Source: Meira nashicola
Lineage: Eukaryota; Basidiomycota; Exobasidiomycetes; Exobasidiales; Brachybasidiaceae
Direction of reading: 5' to 3'
NCBI GenBank assembly: GCA_001600355.1
Contig: BCJU01000002.1
Span: 2,170,001-2,234,000 of the forward strand
Length of the DNA stretch: 64,000 nucleotides
Below are positions 11,000-20,583 of the stretch, piece after piece. Below the pieces are notes generated by a model, which saw only the letters and a program-made list of their open reading frames with translations, did not search any database and had not been told where the DNA came from. Both the position numbers and the translations under genes were made by a program. Position 1 is the first letter of the stretch, and the number at the start of each line of letters is the position of its first letter.

Positions 11000-11152
11000 G
11001 TTTTTTCTTTCGCTCCCGGCTTCAAATAGATCTATTTCCATTTCTTTCCGTCACAGCCGACGCGAGAAGAAAAGGTGTGTTTTTATGCTTGCATGCCTTG
11101 TCAGCAGCATCCGCTTCAACAAAAATCACCAAAGTTTGTCGGAAATCCTTCG

Positions 11153-11174
11153 ACTTAATTTTTGATAATTAAGT
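11153..11174. repeat. 8-bp-arm inverted repeat
   Basis: ACTTAATT (11153-11160) pairs with AATTAAGT (11167-11174) across a 6-nt loop. It is AT-rich and could be chance or a weak terminator-like element. Confidence 0.5.
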
Positions 11175-11473
11175 TAAGATTATGTCAGCGCAACCCCCTG
11201 GGTTTATCTAGAGGCTTGTGGTAGCGTGTAGATTGATATCCCGAAGAATGATATTTGCGTTTAGATATTATGGATATGGGGGAAATTGAAGCCACTTTTA
11301 TCTTTATTAGATAGGTGAGAATGCCAAGCACGGCTAAGACTTAGACTAATCATATTTGTTTGTGGTCTTAGATAAGTGTCCCTTGCTCGCATTATATACA
11401 TAGAATTAATTGATGATGAGTGTGTGTATGATAGTGTATAGAGTGGTAATGATTCCATTATAAAGTCTTTGGG

Positions 11474-11514
11474 CTAGTTAGGGTTAAGTTTTATCAAAAC
11501 TTAACCCTAACTAG
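11474..11514. repeat. Perfect 19-bp hairpin containing telomere-like TTAGGG
   Basis: The left arm CTAGTTAGGGTTAAGTTTT (11474-11492) is the exact reverse complement of 11496-11514, with a 3-nt ATC loop. Each arm carries TTAGGGTTA or its complement TAACCCTAA. It lies about 310 bp upstream of the sphingoid-base kinase ATG. The role is unknown: a cruciform, a paired TTAGGG-binding-factor site, or a remnant of a small element. Confidence 0.9.
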
Positions 11515-11821
11515 GCAGACAGCCAGACTCCAATAATTATTAAGAATGACCGAGGGATGGTTTATTACGTTTTATTAAGATCCACCACCCCCGAATTCAT
11601 TATTGTTCCTAAAAGAACGGAAGTCGGTCAGGAAAAAGATATCCATGCACGAACGCGTAGGCTATATATTAAGTTTGACTAACACGGCCCCTGTTTAAAA
11701 AGAGTTAATTCGGAGAAATAATGTAACGAGGTTCAAACTTAAATAAGCTTTGCTATTCGATCACCATCATACTGTATGTAAAGGTCATAATAAGTAGCTG
11801 ACCCTACACTACTTATCAACA

Positions 11822-13876
11822 ATGTCATCAGATGTGAAAGCGTCAAATGACTTGAATGGGATTAATGACAGTAAGGGAAAGAGCAACACTTCCTCCTCCA
11901 CAGAGCATGTTCAATCTTTGTCAATCAGCATTCAAGGCAAACCTGCAATAGTTTCTTTCGATGGTGATCTGTTTTGGTTAAACAGAACGACAACAAATTC
12001 ATCCAAAAACAAAGCGGCAGACCCTTCAAACGCATACATCTGCATCCCACACGCGCTCATTTTGCATTCTTCATTTATTCCTGATTCAGATGGTGGTTCT
12101 CTACTTTTACGATTATTAGCACCACCTACGGGCGTAGAAAGATCATCAATTCCGCCTTTCAAACCAAGCAAATCTCGAGCAGCTCGTGTTGTAGAATTGA
12201 GAAGATCTTTGGATAAAGAAAACATTCATCAATCAACTCGACGTCTTGCTGCTCAATTGAGTGGTCCATGTTCAAATTTACGTTTGATCAAGATAGAAGC
12301 TCGTTTGGCTGGTCAAGATGCAGCAGCAGTATCCGATGAAGCAAGTGCATGGGCAGACAAACTTACTCAATTAGCTTATCCCGATAGCAAACCTTACAGA
12401 AAGCTAAAAGTGATTGTCAACCCAATCGGTGGCCCGGGAAAAGCAGTTCAGCTATACAAATCTCGAGTTTTACCAATCTTAGATGCTGCTGGATGTACAG
12501 TCGATTCTACGATAACAACACACGCTTTTCATGGTCAACAAATAGCGGAATCTTTTAGTCTTGATGAAAAATATGATGCAATCGTGTGCGTCAGCGGAGA
12601 TGGAATGTTGCACGAAGTTTTGAACGGGTTGGCAAGACGAAAAGACGCAGAACATGCTTTACAGATTCCGCTTGTTCCAATCCCTGCTGGAAGTGGAAAT
12701 GCAGTTGCATTGAATCTACTTGGTGTAGAGCAAGGTTTCAATTTAGCACTTGCATCACTAAATGCTATCAAAGGGAAAGCAATGCCAGTAGATGTTTGTT
12801 GTGTTACTCAGCCAATCGATCCCACTGAAGTTGCTCAAAAGGCAAAAGTTGCTGCAAAGAGACGTTCAATGATCAGGAGGAAAAACACTGCTGAAAACAC
12901 CGCCAATTCCACCAACATCAACGGGTCCAGCGCGGAGTCTGAGGCGCAGCAAGCTTTAGCAAATGAAACTGCATCTCCAAGTTATGATGTTGGATACAGC
13001 TTTCTCAGTCAGGCTATTGGATTATTTGCCGACATAGACCTAGGAACTGAGGATATGAGGATGCTAGGTGATACACGATTTGTATTAGGCTTCATCGGTG
13101 GAGTTTTATCGAACAAAGAATGCGAAGTGGACGTGTATGTCAAATTGGGCCCAAATGGCACAATCAATAAATCAGAGATGAGAGCAAGAGTTCAGGCAAC
13201 GTTTGACGGAGAAGAGCGTGACGATAATGTGAAGCATACAGAGCCAGTATCTTCTCCTGGAGGAGATGCTGATAACAGACAGCCAATGCTCCGAAATGGA
13301 TCTATTTCCGATCTATTAGCGGGGGAAGAACTCGATCAACTTCCTACACTGATACCATTGGATCCTAGCTGGACCAAAACTTTACTCACAGAAGATACCA
13401 ACACAAGTGCGCTTGGTACACCTTCTCCTGATCCATCACAGTGGTATCGAATTCAAGCACCTATTTCATCTCTGTACGGAGGCAAGATTCCATTTGTTTC
13501 TCGTGATCTTTTGCAATTTCCATTTGCTCTTTCACATGATCGATGCATCGATTTAGCATTAATGTTACACGGAGGAGGAAGAGCAGCAAAATTGCGTGGG
13601 ATTTCTGCTGCAGAAACGGGTGTAGTCGTATATGATCCTGCGATGGTGTATATCAAATGTGAGGCTTATCGTGTTGTACCAAGACTACAAGCTGGTCATA
13701 AACGATTAAAGATGGGCGGTTTGGTTAGCATCGATGGAGAATCAAAGCCTTACAAACCATTCCAAGTAGAAGTAGATAAGTGTGTCCAATTACGTTTCTT
13801 GAGTCTCTTTGGTAGATGGCTTACACCTGATGTTCCACCACCCGATTCTATTGATGCGAAAAATAAATCACTATAA
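11822..13876 (+). CDS. Sphingoid long-chain base kinase (DAGK-family)
   Basis: This 684-residue enzyme should phosphorylate sphingoid bases such as phytosphingosine with ATP, making the 1-phosphates used in signalling and breakdown. The diacylglycerol-kinase catalytic domain starts at about residue 195. It shows VNPIGGPGKA (199-208), the nucleotide-binding SGDGMLHEVLNGL (258-270) and PAGSGNA (288-294). The C-terminal half includes DVGYSFLSQAIGLFADIDLGTE and a GGGRAAKLRGI-like stretch, and ends in the IDGE-type motif (VSIDGESKPYKPFQVEV) found in sphingosine kinases. The ~190-residue N-terminus and two Ser/Ala-rich inserts (around 350-390 and 460-500) look disordered. Length fits yeast Lcb4/Lcb5. 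It is a single exon with ATG preceded by ATCAACA. Confidence 0.9.
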   Translation: MSSDVKASNDLNGINDSKGKSNTSSSTEHVQSLSISIQGKPAIVSFDGDLFWLNRTTTNSSKNKAADPSNAYICIPHALILHSSFIPDSDGGSLLLRLLAPPTGVERSSIPPFKPSKSRAARVVELRRSLDKENIHQSTRRLAAQLSGPCSNLRLIKIEARLAGQDAAAVSDEASAWADKLTQLAYPDSKPYRKLKVIVNPIGGPGKAVQLYKSRVLPILDAAGCTVDSTITTHAFHGQQIAESFSLDEKYDAIVCVSGDGMLHEVLNGLARRKDAEHALQIPLVPIPAGSGNAVALNLLGVEQGFNLALASLNAIKGKAMPVDVCCVTQPIDPTEVAQKAKVAAKRRSMIRRKNTAENTANSTNINGSSAESEAQQALANETASPSYDVGYSFLSQAIGLFADIDLGTEDMRMLGDTRFVLGFIGGVLSNKECEVDVYVKLGPNGTINKSEMRARVQATFDGEERDDNVKHTEPVSSPGGDADNRQPMLRNGSISDLLAGEELDQLPTLIPLDPSWTKTLLTEDTNTSALGTPSPDPSQWYRIQAPISSLYGGKIPFVSRDLLQFPFALSHDRCIDLALMLHGGGRAAKLRGISAAETGVVVYDPAMVYIKCEAYRVVPRLQAGHKRLKMGGLVSIDGESKPYKPFQVEVDKCVQLRFLSLFGRWLTPDVPPPDSIDAKNKSL

Positions 13877-14291
13877 TGGTGGCGACACGAAATTCGAAAT
13901 GAAGTTTTGGAAGGTGAAATGGGAACGTTACGATTACAAATTCCGATCTTACATCATCATCCTATTCTCATTTTGGGTTTTGTGTCGATCATCATTATAC
14001 CCCTTTTGGCAATTTACAGAATCTGAAGCGTGAGCCATTACCATAAGCATGAATATATGACTAAATACACATTCACTTTATGTATTTTATAATAATTAAT
14101 AGGAATATAAAATAAAAATTTTAAACATACAATTTTTTGCTTGAATGACTTCTGCCAAAGTCAAAGTTGATAAAATATATAATGTACATTTGATAGAAAC
14201 TGGATAATGACAAGACAAAAAGACGCGAAAAAAAAGTAGAATAGATGTCATAAGATGGAACATAAAAAAACATTGAAATGAAGAACACTCT
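13877..14291. other. Convergent intergenic region
   Basis: AT-rich 3' flanks of the converging kinase and MFS genes. It has A- and T-runs fit for polyadenylation and no gene-like signal. Confidence 0.6.
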
Positions 14292-17200
14292 TTATCGCTT
14301 GTGCGTTGCATGCCGACTCTTTTGTCGCATAGATGGTCCCCAAAAGTAGACGTAATAAGCAGCAGGAACTCCAATGAAGATACATGCAGCACTAAGTGCT
14401 ACATTACTCCAAAGCATCCCAGCATGTAGCAACAAATCTTCTGATCCAATAGTGGCGCCAGTTCCGACAATTGAACGAAAGACAATCGTAGCAGTGAGAG
14501 CTGAACCTGCCAGGAGAGAGTAACAATCGACCATATACGATTGAATAGCAACGACGGCAATTGATATTCCGATGCAGAATACAACGATCCCTATATCCGC
14601 AAATATCCAATGAATTCCGAAATATGTGATTAACCCATAAATCATCAATCCAACTGGCGGAATCCATACAGTATACAACATACAGTAGAATTTGAATTCA
14701 GGTTTTGCAATTCCACGATTGTTGAGTGAGGGGTTGTGATAGTGTTTTTCGACCAAATAACCACCAAGGAATCCTCCTACGATTGTTCCTATGGTGATAT
14801 TGATGAAATGCATTGATGCCCAACCAGGATATTCTGCATAAATGGTCCCAAAAACAGCTGGAAACGTAGCAACCATTAAATGAATGATACCGTAAATTAG
14901 GGAAACGTATAGCGTCAATAATTGCACAATAGGTTCGCAAGAGAATAACACCAATGGTCTAACCACACCTCTCGTAATAATTTGTTTAGTGGATTCTTGT
15001 CTACGTTCAAAGATTGTTGTCAATTGATTGTTTCCGGTTTCTTTACGTAATTTCTTTGCACGTTTTGCCAAGATTGAAGGTGTATAAGTTTCTTTGACGA
15101 AAAACATTGGCGCGGCAGCCGTGAAACCACATATGGCAGCCGTGAAAAAAATCCATCTCCAGCTTTTTGCTTCTTGTGTAATCCACCCTCCAACTATTGG
15201 GCCCAAAGACGGTGCGAGCTGTGGTGCTAGAGCAAATAAAGTCATTGCTCTTCCTCTTTCATCAGGAGCATACATGTCCGTGAGAACTGCGCCTCCGATT
15301 GACATTGGCGCGCTTGCTCCTAAAGCGGAAAGGAAGCGTAAAATCATTAATTGCCAAACAGCTGTTACGAATCCACTGAGAAGACAAGCAACAAAGAATA
15401 CCACTGTTCCAAGGATCAAGACTGGTTTGCGTCCCATAATTTCGCTCATAGGTCCAAAGATTAATGGCGCAAAGGTGAATGCAAAAATATAACTACCGAT
15501 TAACGATCCACGAATCCACATGGTGTATAATTCTTTGTACGTTACCGACATCAATCCCAACGCTGGTGCTATCATATTCGTTGCTGCGTTTGCTAAAAAT
15601 GTTGACCATGATACCAAGATACAAGCATACCATTTTGTTGCCGCAGAAAAGTTTCTCGGATTCGATGGCGACATTGGACCAGACCAAGTAACAAGCGTAT
15701 CATCTGGTGGAAGACCTGGAGGAACCATACCTTGAACTAAGCAGATTGCCACAATATCAGCTTGACTCAAACCTGGAGGCAAGTTCATCGTTGTACGAGC
15801 ATCATCAGTGCTGGTAAGACCGCTCAAGTAGGTATTATGATAATTCTTCTCGCTATCATATCCGGAAGATGTCGTTTCTCGGTTATTTGTTTCTCTTTCT
15901 CTTACAATTTCATCCTTTTCTGAACTTTCTTCTTCGATCACGGTCAATTCAGACGTAGTACTTTCATCGCGAGAATAATGACGCTTTGGAGGTAATTTAG
16001 CGCCAACAGCAGCTGCTAAACGTTCATTTTTGCCATGACTATCCAATTGAACATCTTCCCATTGAGCAGAATTTGGCATTTGACTGTTTGAGCTACCACG
16101 ATCACTTTCTGAAGGAGCACGAAAGCGCGCATTTTTTGTTACGCCTTTGTTACCGCCGCCGCCGCCGCCTCGAGCGCCATTTTTATTAAGATCGAGCTTG
16201 CTAGGTCGAATATCTTTTTCGTTTACTCGATCTGATAAACTAGAAGGACGAATAAAGCTTGCCAAACTGCTTGTAAAGCTAGAAGTAGATTGTCTCGAAC
16301 TACGATCTCTTTGATTGCGTTTACCATCACCGGATTCCCTTTGTGCAGCATTCCTTCCATGCATTACGTAACCAGATATTGAACTAATAATTGAAGCCGT
16401 ATCAGCACTGAATCTAGAACTTGAAGAATCTGAAGTACCTTTCCTTTGTTTCTGTGTGCGATTATGTGTACTAGTACGTTCTGTAGATCCAGAAGTACGA
16501 TATCTATCATTTCTGCTATCAAGTAAGATCGTACTTTCACGTGCCATCGAGGGAATTGCAAAGCCAAATCCGCCATCGATCTTACTACCTTCACCGTAAA
16601 TTAAATCAGCTGGAGTCATTTTATCAAATCCAAGCATACTTTCAACAAATCCGCTACGATGTTTGTCTGACTTTGTACGCTTGCGTAATGCTTGTTGACC
16701 AATTTCATCTTTTTGCGTCAAGCCTGGCAAAACATCATCAACCATTGCACTGATTCTTCGATCACGGGATTGCAGTTCATTTTCATAGGATAGCCATGAA
16801 GCGCGTGTGTTCTCACTTGCTCTTGATTGGGCTGCACTTTGGGCAGATAATCTATAAGGTGATCGCGTTGGTCGATCGTACTTTTGACCACTTGATTGAG
16901 GTGGGACACGTAATTGATTAGGTCCACCGTGTGAGTTTGTTGATTCCATCGTTGTAGAACGCGATGTTTTAAAGTGAACCTTGTTTGTCTTTTGTCTTGA
17001 TACATTGGCAGCATCAATACTGTTCAAAATTGCATCACCGTCATATACTTGCTGACCTACACCGAATGTACTTGTGGACGAATGAGATTCCAAAGTAGCC
17101 GATCTTTTTGGTACAGGCTCACTAAGTTGATCTGAACCATCTAAAGAGCCATACGATCGCGGACGTCGAAGGATGACACCACTTCTCTTTGATGATCGAT

Positions 17201-17870
17201 CAGAAGATACGCTTGATAGCTCACTACTATGTGTTGAAATTGAATCTCTTTGATGATCAAGTGAAGGACTTCGATAACTTGGAGCAGGAGTGATTCTTCC
17301 TTCGGTAACGAGCAAATTTCTCGAACTGCTCGTCTTTAATATCTGTCTTTGTTGTTGTGGCGAAGTTGGCAATGGACGAGAATGTTGTTCGGGATCACTC
17401 ATCATACGTAAAGGCGCGGTATGAGGTGGATTATGAATAAATGCGTCTGCGCCGTTTTCTTCTTCAATGTCCGTCATTCCGTCTGCGCCAACGTCAACGC
17501 CTACGCCACCGCCGCCAGATCGATTGCTTCCGCCTTGATTTTGGGCAAAAGAACCAAACGTGGCGCTATGAGGAGCAGATCCAGGCTGAGCTTCCCTTGG
17601 CCGTTGAGAGTTTTCATCATTTCCTGTTTGATCGGGACAAGAGTGTGAATCTTGACGACCGCAACAACGATGATGATGATGATGTCTGTAATGTTGATGT
17701 AATGCACCATGACCGGGTCTGTGATGATGACGATGTGCTACTCTTCTTGTTTGTTGTGTTGCAGTAGTATTGGCGATTTGATCGTCTTGAGCAATAGAAG
17801 TTGCAACAATTGTTGTTCCTTCCACCGTTCCGCTCGCCTCAGTCTCGGCTTCTTGCACCCTAGCAGACAT
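14292..17870 (-). CDS. MFS (DHA1-type) transporter with very long disordered N-terminus
   Basis: The C-terminal ~460 of 1192 residues form a 12-helix major facilitator of the drug:H+ antiporter 1 type, similar to fungal polyamine and drug exporters. It begins near TWSGPMSPSNPRNFSAATKW. The DHA1 loop is MGRKPVLILGT, and motif C-like sequence is LAPSLGPIVGGW. The first ~720 residues are low-complexity Ser/Arg/Thr-rich cytosolic sequence. A His cluster is at 46-67 (12 histidines), CC at 69-70 and a poly-Gly run is near GARGGGGGGNKG. Many RxxS and SSR motifs could be kinase sites. Typical relatives have cytosolic N-termini of 50-200 residues. The frame is open throughout with a good ATG at 17870, so the extension looks real, though an internal start cannot be excluded. 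The substrate cannot be read from sequence. It diverges from the nitronate monooxygenase gene. Confidence 0.85.
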   Translation of the reverse strand: MSARVQEAETEASGTVEGTTIVATSIAQDDQIANTTATQQTRRVAHRHHHRPGHGALHQHYRHHHHHRCCGRQDSHSCPDQTGNDENSQRPREAQPGSAPHSATFGSFAQNQGGSNRSGGGGVGVDVGADGMTDIEEENGADAFIHNPPHTAPLRMMSDPEQHSRPLPTSPQQQRQILKTSSSRNLLVTEGRITPAPSYRSPSLDHQRDSISTHSSELSSVSSDRSSKRSGVILRRPRSYGSLDGSDQLSEPVPKRSATLESHSSTSTFGVGQQVYDGDAILNSIDAANVSRQKTNKVHFKTSRSTTMESTNSHGGPNQLRVPPQSSGQKYDRPTRSPYRLSAQSAAQSRASENTRASWLSYENELQSRDRRISAMVDDVLPGLTQKDEIGQQALRKRTKSDKHRSGFVESMLGFDKMTPADLIYGEGSKIDGGFGFAIPSMARESTILLDSRNDRYRTSGSTERTSTHNRTQKQRKGTSDSSSSRFSADTASIISSISGYVMHGRNAAQRESGDGKRNQRDRSSRQSTSSFTSSLASFIRPSSLSDRVNEKDIRPSKLDLNKNGARGGGGGGNKGVTKNARFRAPSESDRGSSNSQMPNSAQWEDVQLDSHGKNERLAAAVGAKLPPKRHYSRDESTTSELTVIEEESSEKDEIVRERETNNRETTSSGYDSEKNYHNTYLSGLTSTDDARTTMNLPPGLSQADIVAICLVQGMVPPGLPPDDTLVTWSGPMSPSNPRNFSAATKWYACILVSWSTFLANAATNMIAPALGLMSVTYKELYTMWIRGSLIGSYIFAFTFAPLIFGPMSEIMGRKPVLILGTVVFFVACLLSGFVTAVWQLMILRFLSALGASAPMSIGGAVLTDMYAPDERGRAMTLFALAPQLAPSLGPIVGGWITQEAKSWRWIFFTAAICGFTAAAPMFFVKETYTPSILAKRAKKLRKETGNNQLTTIFERRQESTKQIITRGVVRPLVLFSCEPIVQLLTLYVSLIYGIIHLMVATFPAVFGTIYAEYPGWASMHFINITIGTIVGGFLGGYLVEKHYHNPSLNNRGIAKPEFKFYCMLYTVWIPPVGLMIYGLITYFGIHWIFADIGIVVFCIGISIAVVAIQSYMVDCYSLLAGSALTATIVFRSIVGTGATIGSEDLLLHAGMLWSNVALSAACIFIGVPAAYYVYFWGPSMRQKSRHATHKR

Positions 17871-18736
17871 TTTTCAAGCAGTTGCAACAAAGTGAAAATT
17901 GGGTTCGAATTGACAACTCTTATCCTTTTTCCTTTTAAATTCTGTACATTTTCTCCATCTCAGGTTGCTATTTTGTCGAATACAAAGGATACGAATAAGA
18001 ATAGGAAAGGTCGACTTTCCTGTTGTTGAAAATGGGAATGGTTGTTGATTGTCAAAGGCTTCGAAAGAGTTTCATATAGATGCTGACTTTTATACCACCA
18101 ATAGCTTTTCATCAAAATCAGATTTAGGATACGCCGAAATTAAAGGTCAAAAATATTCTCTTGGGCGATGGGCTGAAGAGAATTTGCCAAATAGGGCGGA
18201 GTTGGATTTTGTGGCGTAAACATGTTTCCGCTTTTCGTTCCGTCAAATTCTCAGTAATCCGAAAATCAAAAGTTAAGATGGATGACATCAATTTTCATAC
18301 ATAGCTTTACTGATTATAGCAAGGCACAGCATGATGAAAATACGATTCAGTGAAAAGCCAGCCAGCCCTAAAAAGACTGCGCATATATTCAGGACAATTT
18401 ACGCCTTTTCTTTTACCGCCATTCAGTTCTTTCTGTTCCTGAAAATAAATTAAAGGAGTTCATAATCACAAAAGTGTTCAGAAAAAGAACATGTGGTTAT
18501 GTTTCAGGAAATGAACGGCGAAGAGAAAGAGAGCAAAAAAATCCCCCCGCAAATATCAAATTGAGAATGGGGTTCGGATTTTCAGGCAATAAATTCGGCA
18601 AGCTTTACGCGTGTATTTTTTCGGTTTGGCCGGATATAAGACCCTCTGATTTATTTATTTGTGCTTCTTCCCCGCCTCCACTGGGGAATTGAACAACAAC
18701 ACCTGTATCAAGGAATACCTCTACCATCACAAATTA
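17871..18736. promoter_or_regulatory. Divergent promoter region, MFS / nitronate monooxygenase
   Basis: An 866-bp stretch between two divergent starts. A GGATATAAGACC element at about 18633 is TATA-like and about 100 bp before the monooxygenase ATG. No gene is seen. Confidence 0.45.
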
Positions 18737-19888
18737 ATGACAATAGCAAAAATGAGAGCTTCATTAAAGTCTATTCTTCCAGGACTAAAGACAAGCATCT
18801 TTCTTGGTCCTATGGCAAACGCTGCGGGAGGAGCTTTGGCTGGGAAAGTTTCAAAAGCAGGTGGATTGGGATTTATTGGTGCAGGTTATTATACAGCAGA
18901 AAAGATGCGAGATGAATTGAATAAAGCAATGAATATTTTAGATGTACAAAATTCTTCATCAAGGGTTCATTTGGGTATCGGATTCTTGACATGGCGTTTA
19001 ACTGTTTTGAATAATGGTAAGAAACCTTCGACCAAAGAAGATCAAGATGTTGACAGTCCTGCTATTCAATTAATCGATGCAGCTTTACGAATAAACCCTA
19101 TCGCCATTTGGTTAAGTTTCGGAGATGAAGAAGAAATGATCGGTTGGAGTTCGGTAGTGCGAAAGCGTGATGCGATCCTCAATGGTGATCATGGACCGAA
19201 AAATCAAGTAAAATTGTTTATCGGTATTGGTAATGAAACCCAAGCAAAGAGTGCCGTAGAAGATTGCGGAGCAGATGTTTTAATCATTCAAGGAAATGAA
19301 GCAGGTGGACATGGTTTAGGAAGTTCGCCTCCTCTTTCGGCAATCGTTCCACTTTTAGCCAAACATCTAGATGCAGGCACATACAAGATCAGTAATCCCA
19401 CACAGCATCTTCCACCTCTTTTAGGTGCAGGCGGTATAATGACAGGTGCAAATATGGCAGGTGTTTTAGCAATGGGTGCAGATGGTGTCGTTGTCGGAAC
19501 AAGAATGCTCATGACACCTGAAGCAGCATATAGTGATGCGCAAAAGAAGATGCTCATCGAAGCAGGTCCAACATCAACCCTACGAACGATGGCATTTGAT
19601 GAAGCACGCAATACGCTTGGTTGGCCAAAAGGTGTTGATGGTCGAGGAATAGTGAATGAAACCGTTAGAGATTATATGAGCAACAAAGGTGGCGATGGAG
19701 ATGCAAGGAGAGCAGTTTACAAAGAAGCTGAAAAATCCGGAGATACGAGCAGGATCGTCACATGGGCTGGTACTGGTGTTGGATTGGTGGGTGAGGTTAA
19801 GGATGCCGAAGAGATTGTTGCTGAAATGACAAAAGATTGTCAAAAGTCGATTGCATATCTGACTGAAGGCTTAAAACAGTTTCAATAG
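18737..19888 (+). CDS. Nitronate monooxygenase (2-nitropropane dioxygenase family)
   Basis: This FMN-dependent enzyme of the NMO family oxidises alkyl nitronates, such as propionate 3-nitronate, to aldehyde and nitrite. It folds as a TIM barrel. Landmarks are GPMANAAGGALAGKVSKAGG near the N-terminus, GADVLIIQGNEAGGHG with the conserved His at residue 192, and the flavin-phosphate segment LLGAGGIMTGANMAGVLAMG followed by ADGVVVGTRMLMTPEA. I chose the ATG at 18737 (MTIAKMRASL, 383 residues) because the open frame further upstream begins at TTG and has no family similarity. A second ATG 15 bp later is also possible. The fit in length and motifs to fungal class I NMO is good; the in vivo substrate is unknown. 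Confidence 0.88.
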   Translation: MTIAKMRASLKSILPGLKTSIFLGPMANAAGGALAGKVSKAGGLGFIGAGYYTAEKMRDELNKAMNILDVQNSSSRVHLGIGFLTWRLTVLNNGKKPSTKEDQDVDSPAIQLIDAALRINPIAIWLSFGDEEEMIGWSSVVRKRDAILNGDHGPKNQVKLFIGIGNETQAKSAVEDCGADVLIIQGNEAGGHGLGSSPPLSAIVPLLAKHLDAGTYKISNPTQHLPPLLGAGGIMTGANMAGVLAMGADGVVVGTRMLMTPEAAYSDAQKKMLIEAGPTSTLRTMAFDEARNTLGWPKGVDGRGIVNETVRDYMSNKGGDGDARRAVYKEAEKSGDTSRIVTWAGTGVGLVGEVKDAEEIVAEMTKDCQKSIAYLTEGLKQFQ

Positions 19889-19965
19889 TGATTGTACCTA
19901 TTTTATATAAATTCCAATCTGATATGCGTAGAAATACAGTGATTGGTGAATTTACCTCATGCATC

Positions 19966-20268
19966 TCATTGTGATGATAGTCCTCCTTGCTTTCTGCTTG
20001 CGATCCACTGCTTCTTACATTCTCGACTGCATCGATGAAAGGAAAATGGACACGTCAGCGCATTTAAGCAGATCGAATTCTTCTCTCATTTCACTCACTA
20101 ATTATTGAATGCATAAGCACACTTTGTTCGATCGTACATGTTGTCCTCTAGACATTTCATACTTAAAGCTGCTGCTTTTTTGCATGGATCTGTGAATTTG
20201 GATGCCGTCTTACCTTGCAGTATTTCTTCATCTGGTTTTGTGCCGAGTGGATCTTGATCGCGACCCAT
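19966..20268 (-). CDS. COX23: Cox23-like twin CX9C mitochondrial protein (2 exons)
   Basis: This small intermembrane-space protein supports cytochrome c oxidase assembly and copper handling. Exon 1 is 20268-20099 and exon 2 is 20026-19966. The 72-nt intron has a GTGAGT donor, a GCTGACG branch site and a GCAG acceptor, giving a 76-residue protein. After splicing it shows two CX9C motifs: Cys29-KKAAALSMK-Cys39 and Cys50-AYAFNNYRE-Cys60. The second spans the splice junction. The CLEDNMYDRTKC and YRECKKQW blocks are typical of Cox23. The gene is too short and split to stand out as an open frame. It lies tail to tail with the monooxygenase and head to head with FAD1. A CHCHD7 assignment is the main alternative and is essentially the same family. 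Confidence 0.88.
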
Positions 20269-20583
20269 AATGAATATATTGACGAATGATAATTGAATGG
20301 TAAAAGAATAGGATGATTTTCCCTTTCAAATCTCATTGCGGGGTCTTTTTCCTCTTTTCTTAAAAGCCGGATTTAACACGCAGAACACCACAAACGGGCC
20401 TTCCGCCAATTGCAAGCTTGCACGCTTCCACGCTTGCACACGCAGCATAAGCTGATGCAAAACAGAAAAAGCCTGATTTGGTTTGTAAGCAAGAATGCAT
20501 ACATGCACGCTCCACCTTATGCTTGTTTGGAAGATCATCATCATTAGCTGACGACCATCATAAGCAGGAGTGAATCGATCTAG
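20269..20583. promoter_or_regulatory. Divergent promoter region, COX23 / FAD1
   Basis: A 315-bp spacer between the starts of two genes read outward. It contains AAGAATGCATACATGCACGC at 20491-20510, one of the recurring ATGCAT-type intergenic words. Confidence 0.5.

Larger units (their letters stand above)
9999..11821. other. 1.8-kb intergenic region
   Basis: No supported gene is seen on either strand; open frames here lack recognisable protein features. The stretch includes the promoters of the divergent KRE6 and sphingoid-base kinase genes. It also holds several ATGCATGCA-type words, a 34-nt alternating tract, two inverted repeats and short CGG and poly-A runs. The proximal ~300 bp before 11822 is the likely kinase promoter. 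Confidence 0.6.

Noticed and set aside
10848..11165. 105-codon frame in the 1.8-kb spacer
   Set aside because: It crosses the GCAC microsatellite and has no domain or codon bias like neighbours.
17649..17720. ATG-rich repeats (GATGATGATG) that might suggest a microsatellite or mobile element
   Set aside because: They encode the His cluster of the MFS protein on the minus strand and need no other explanation.
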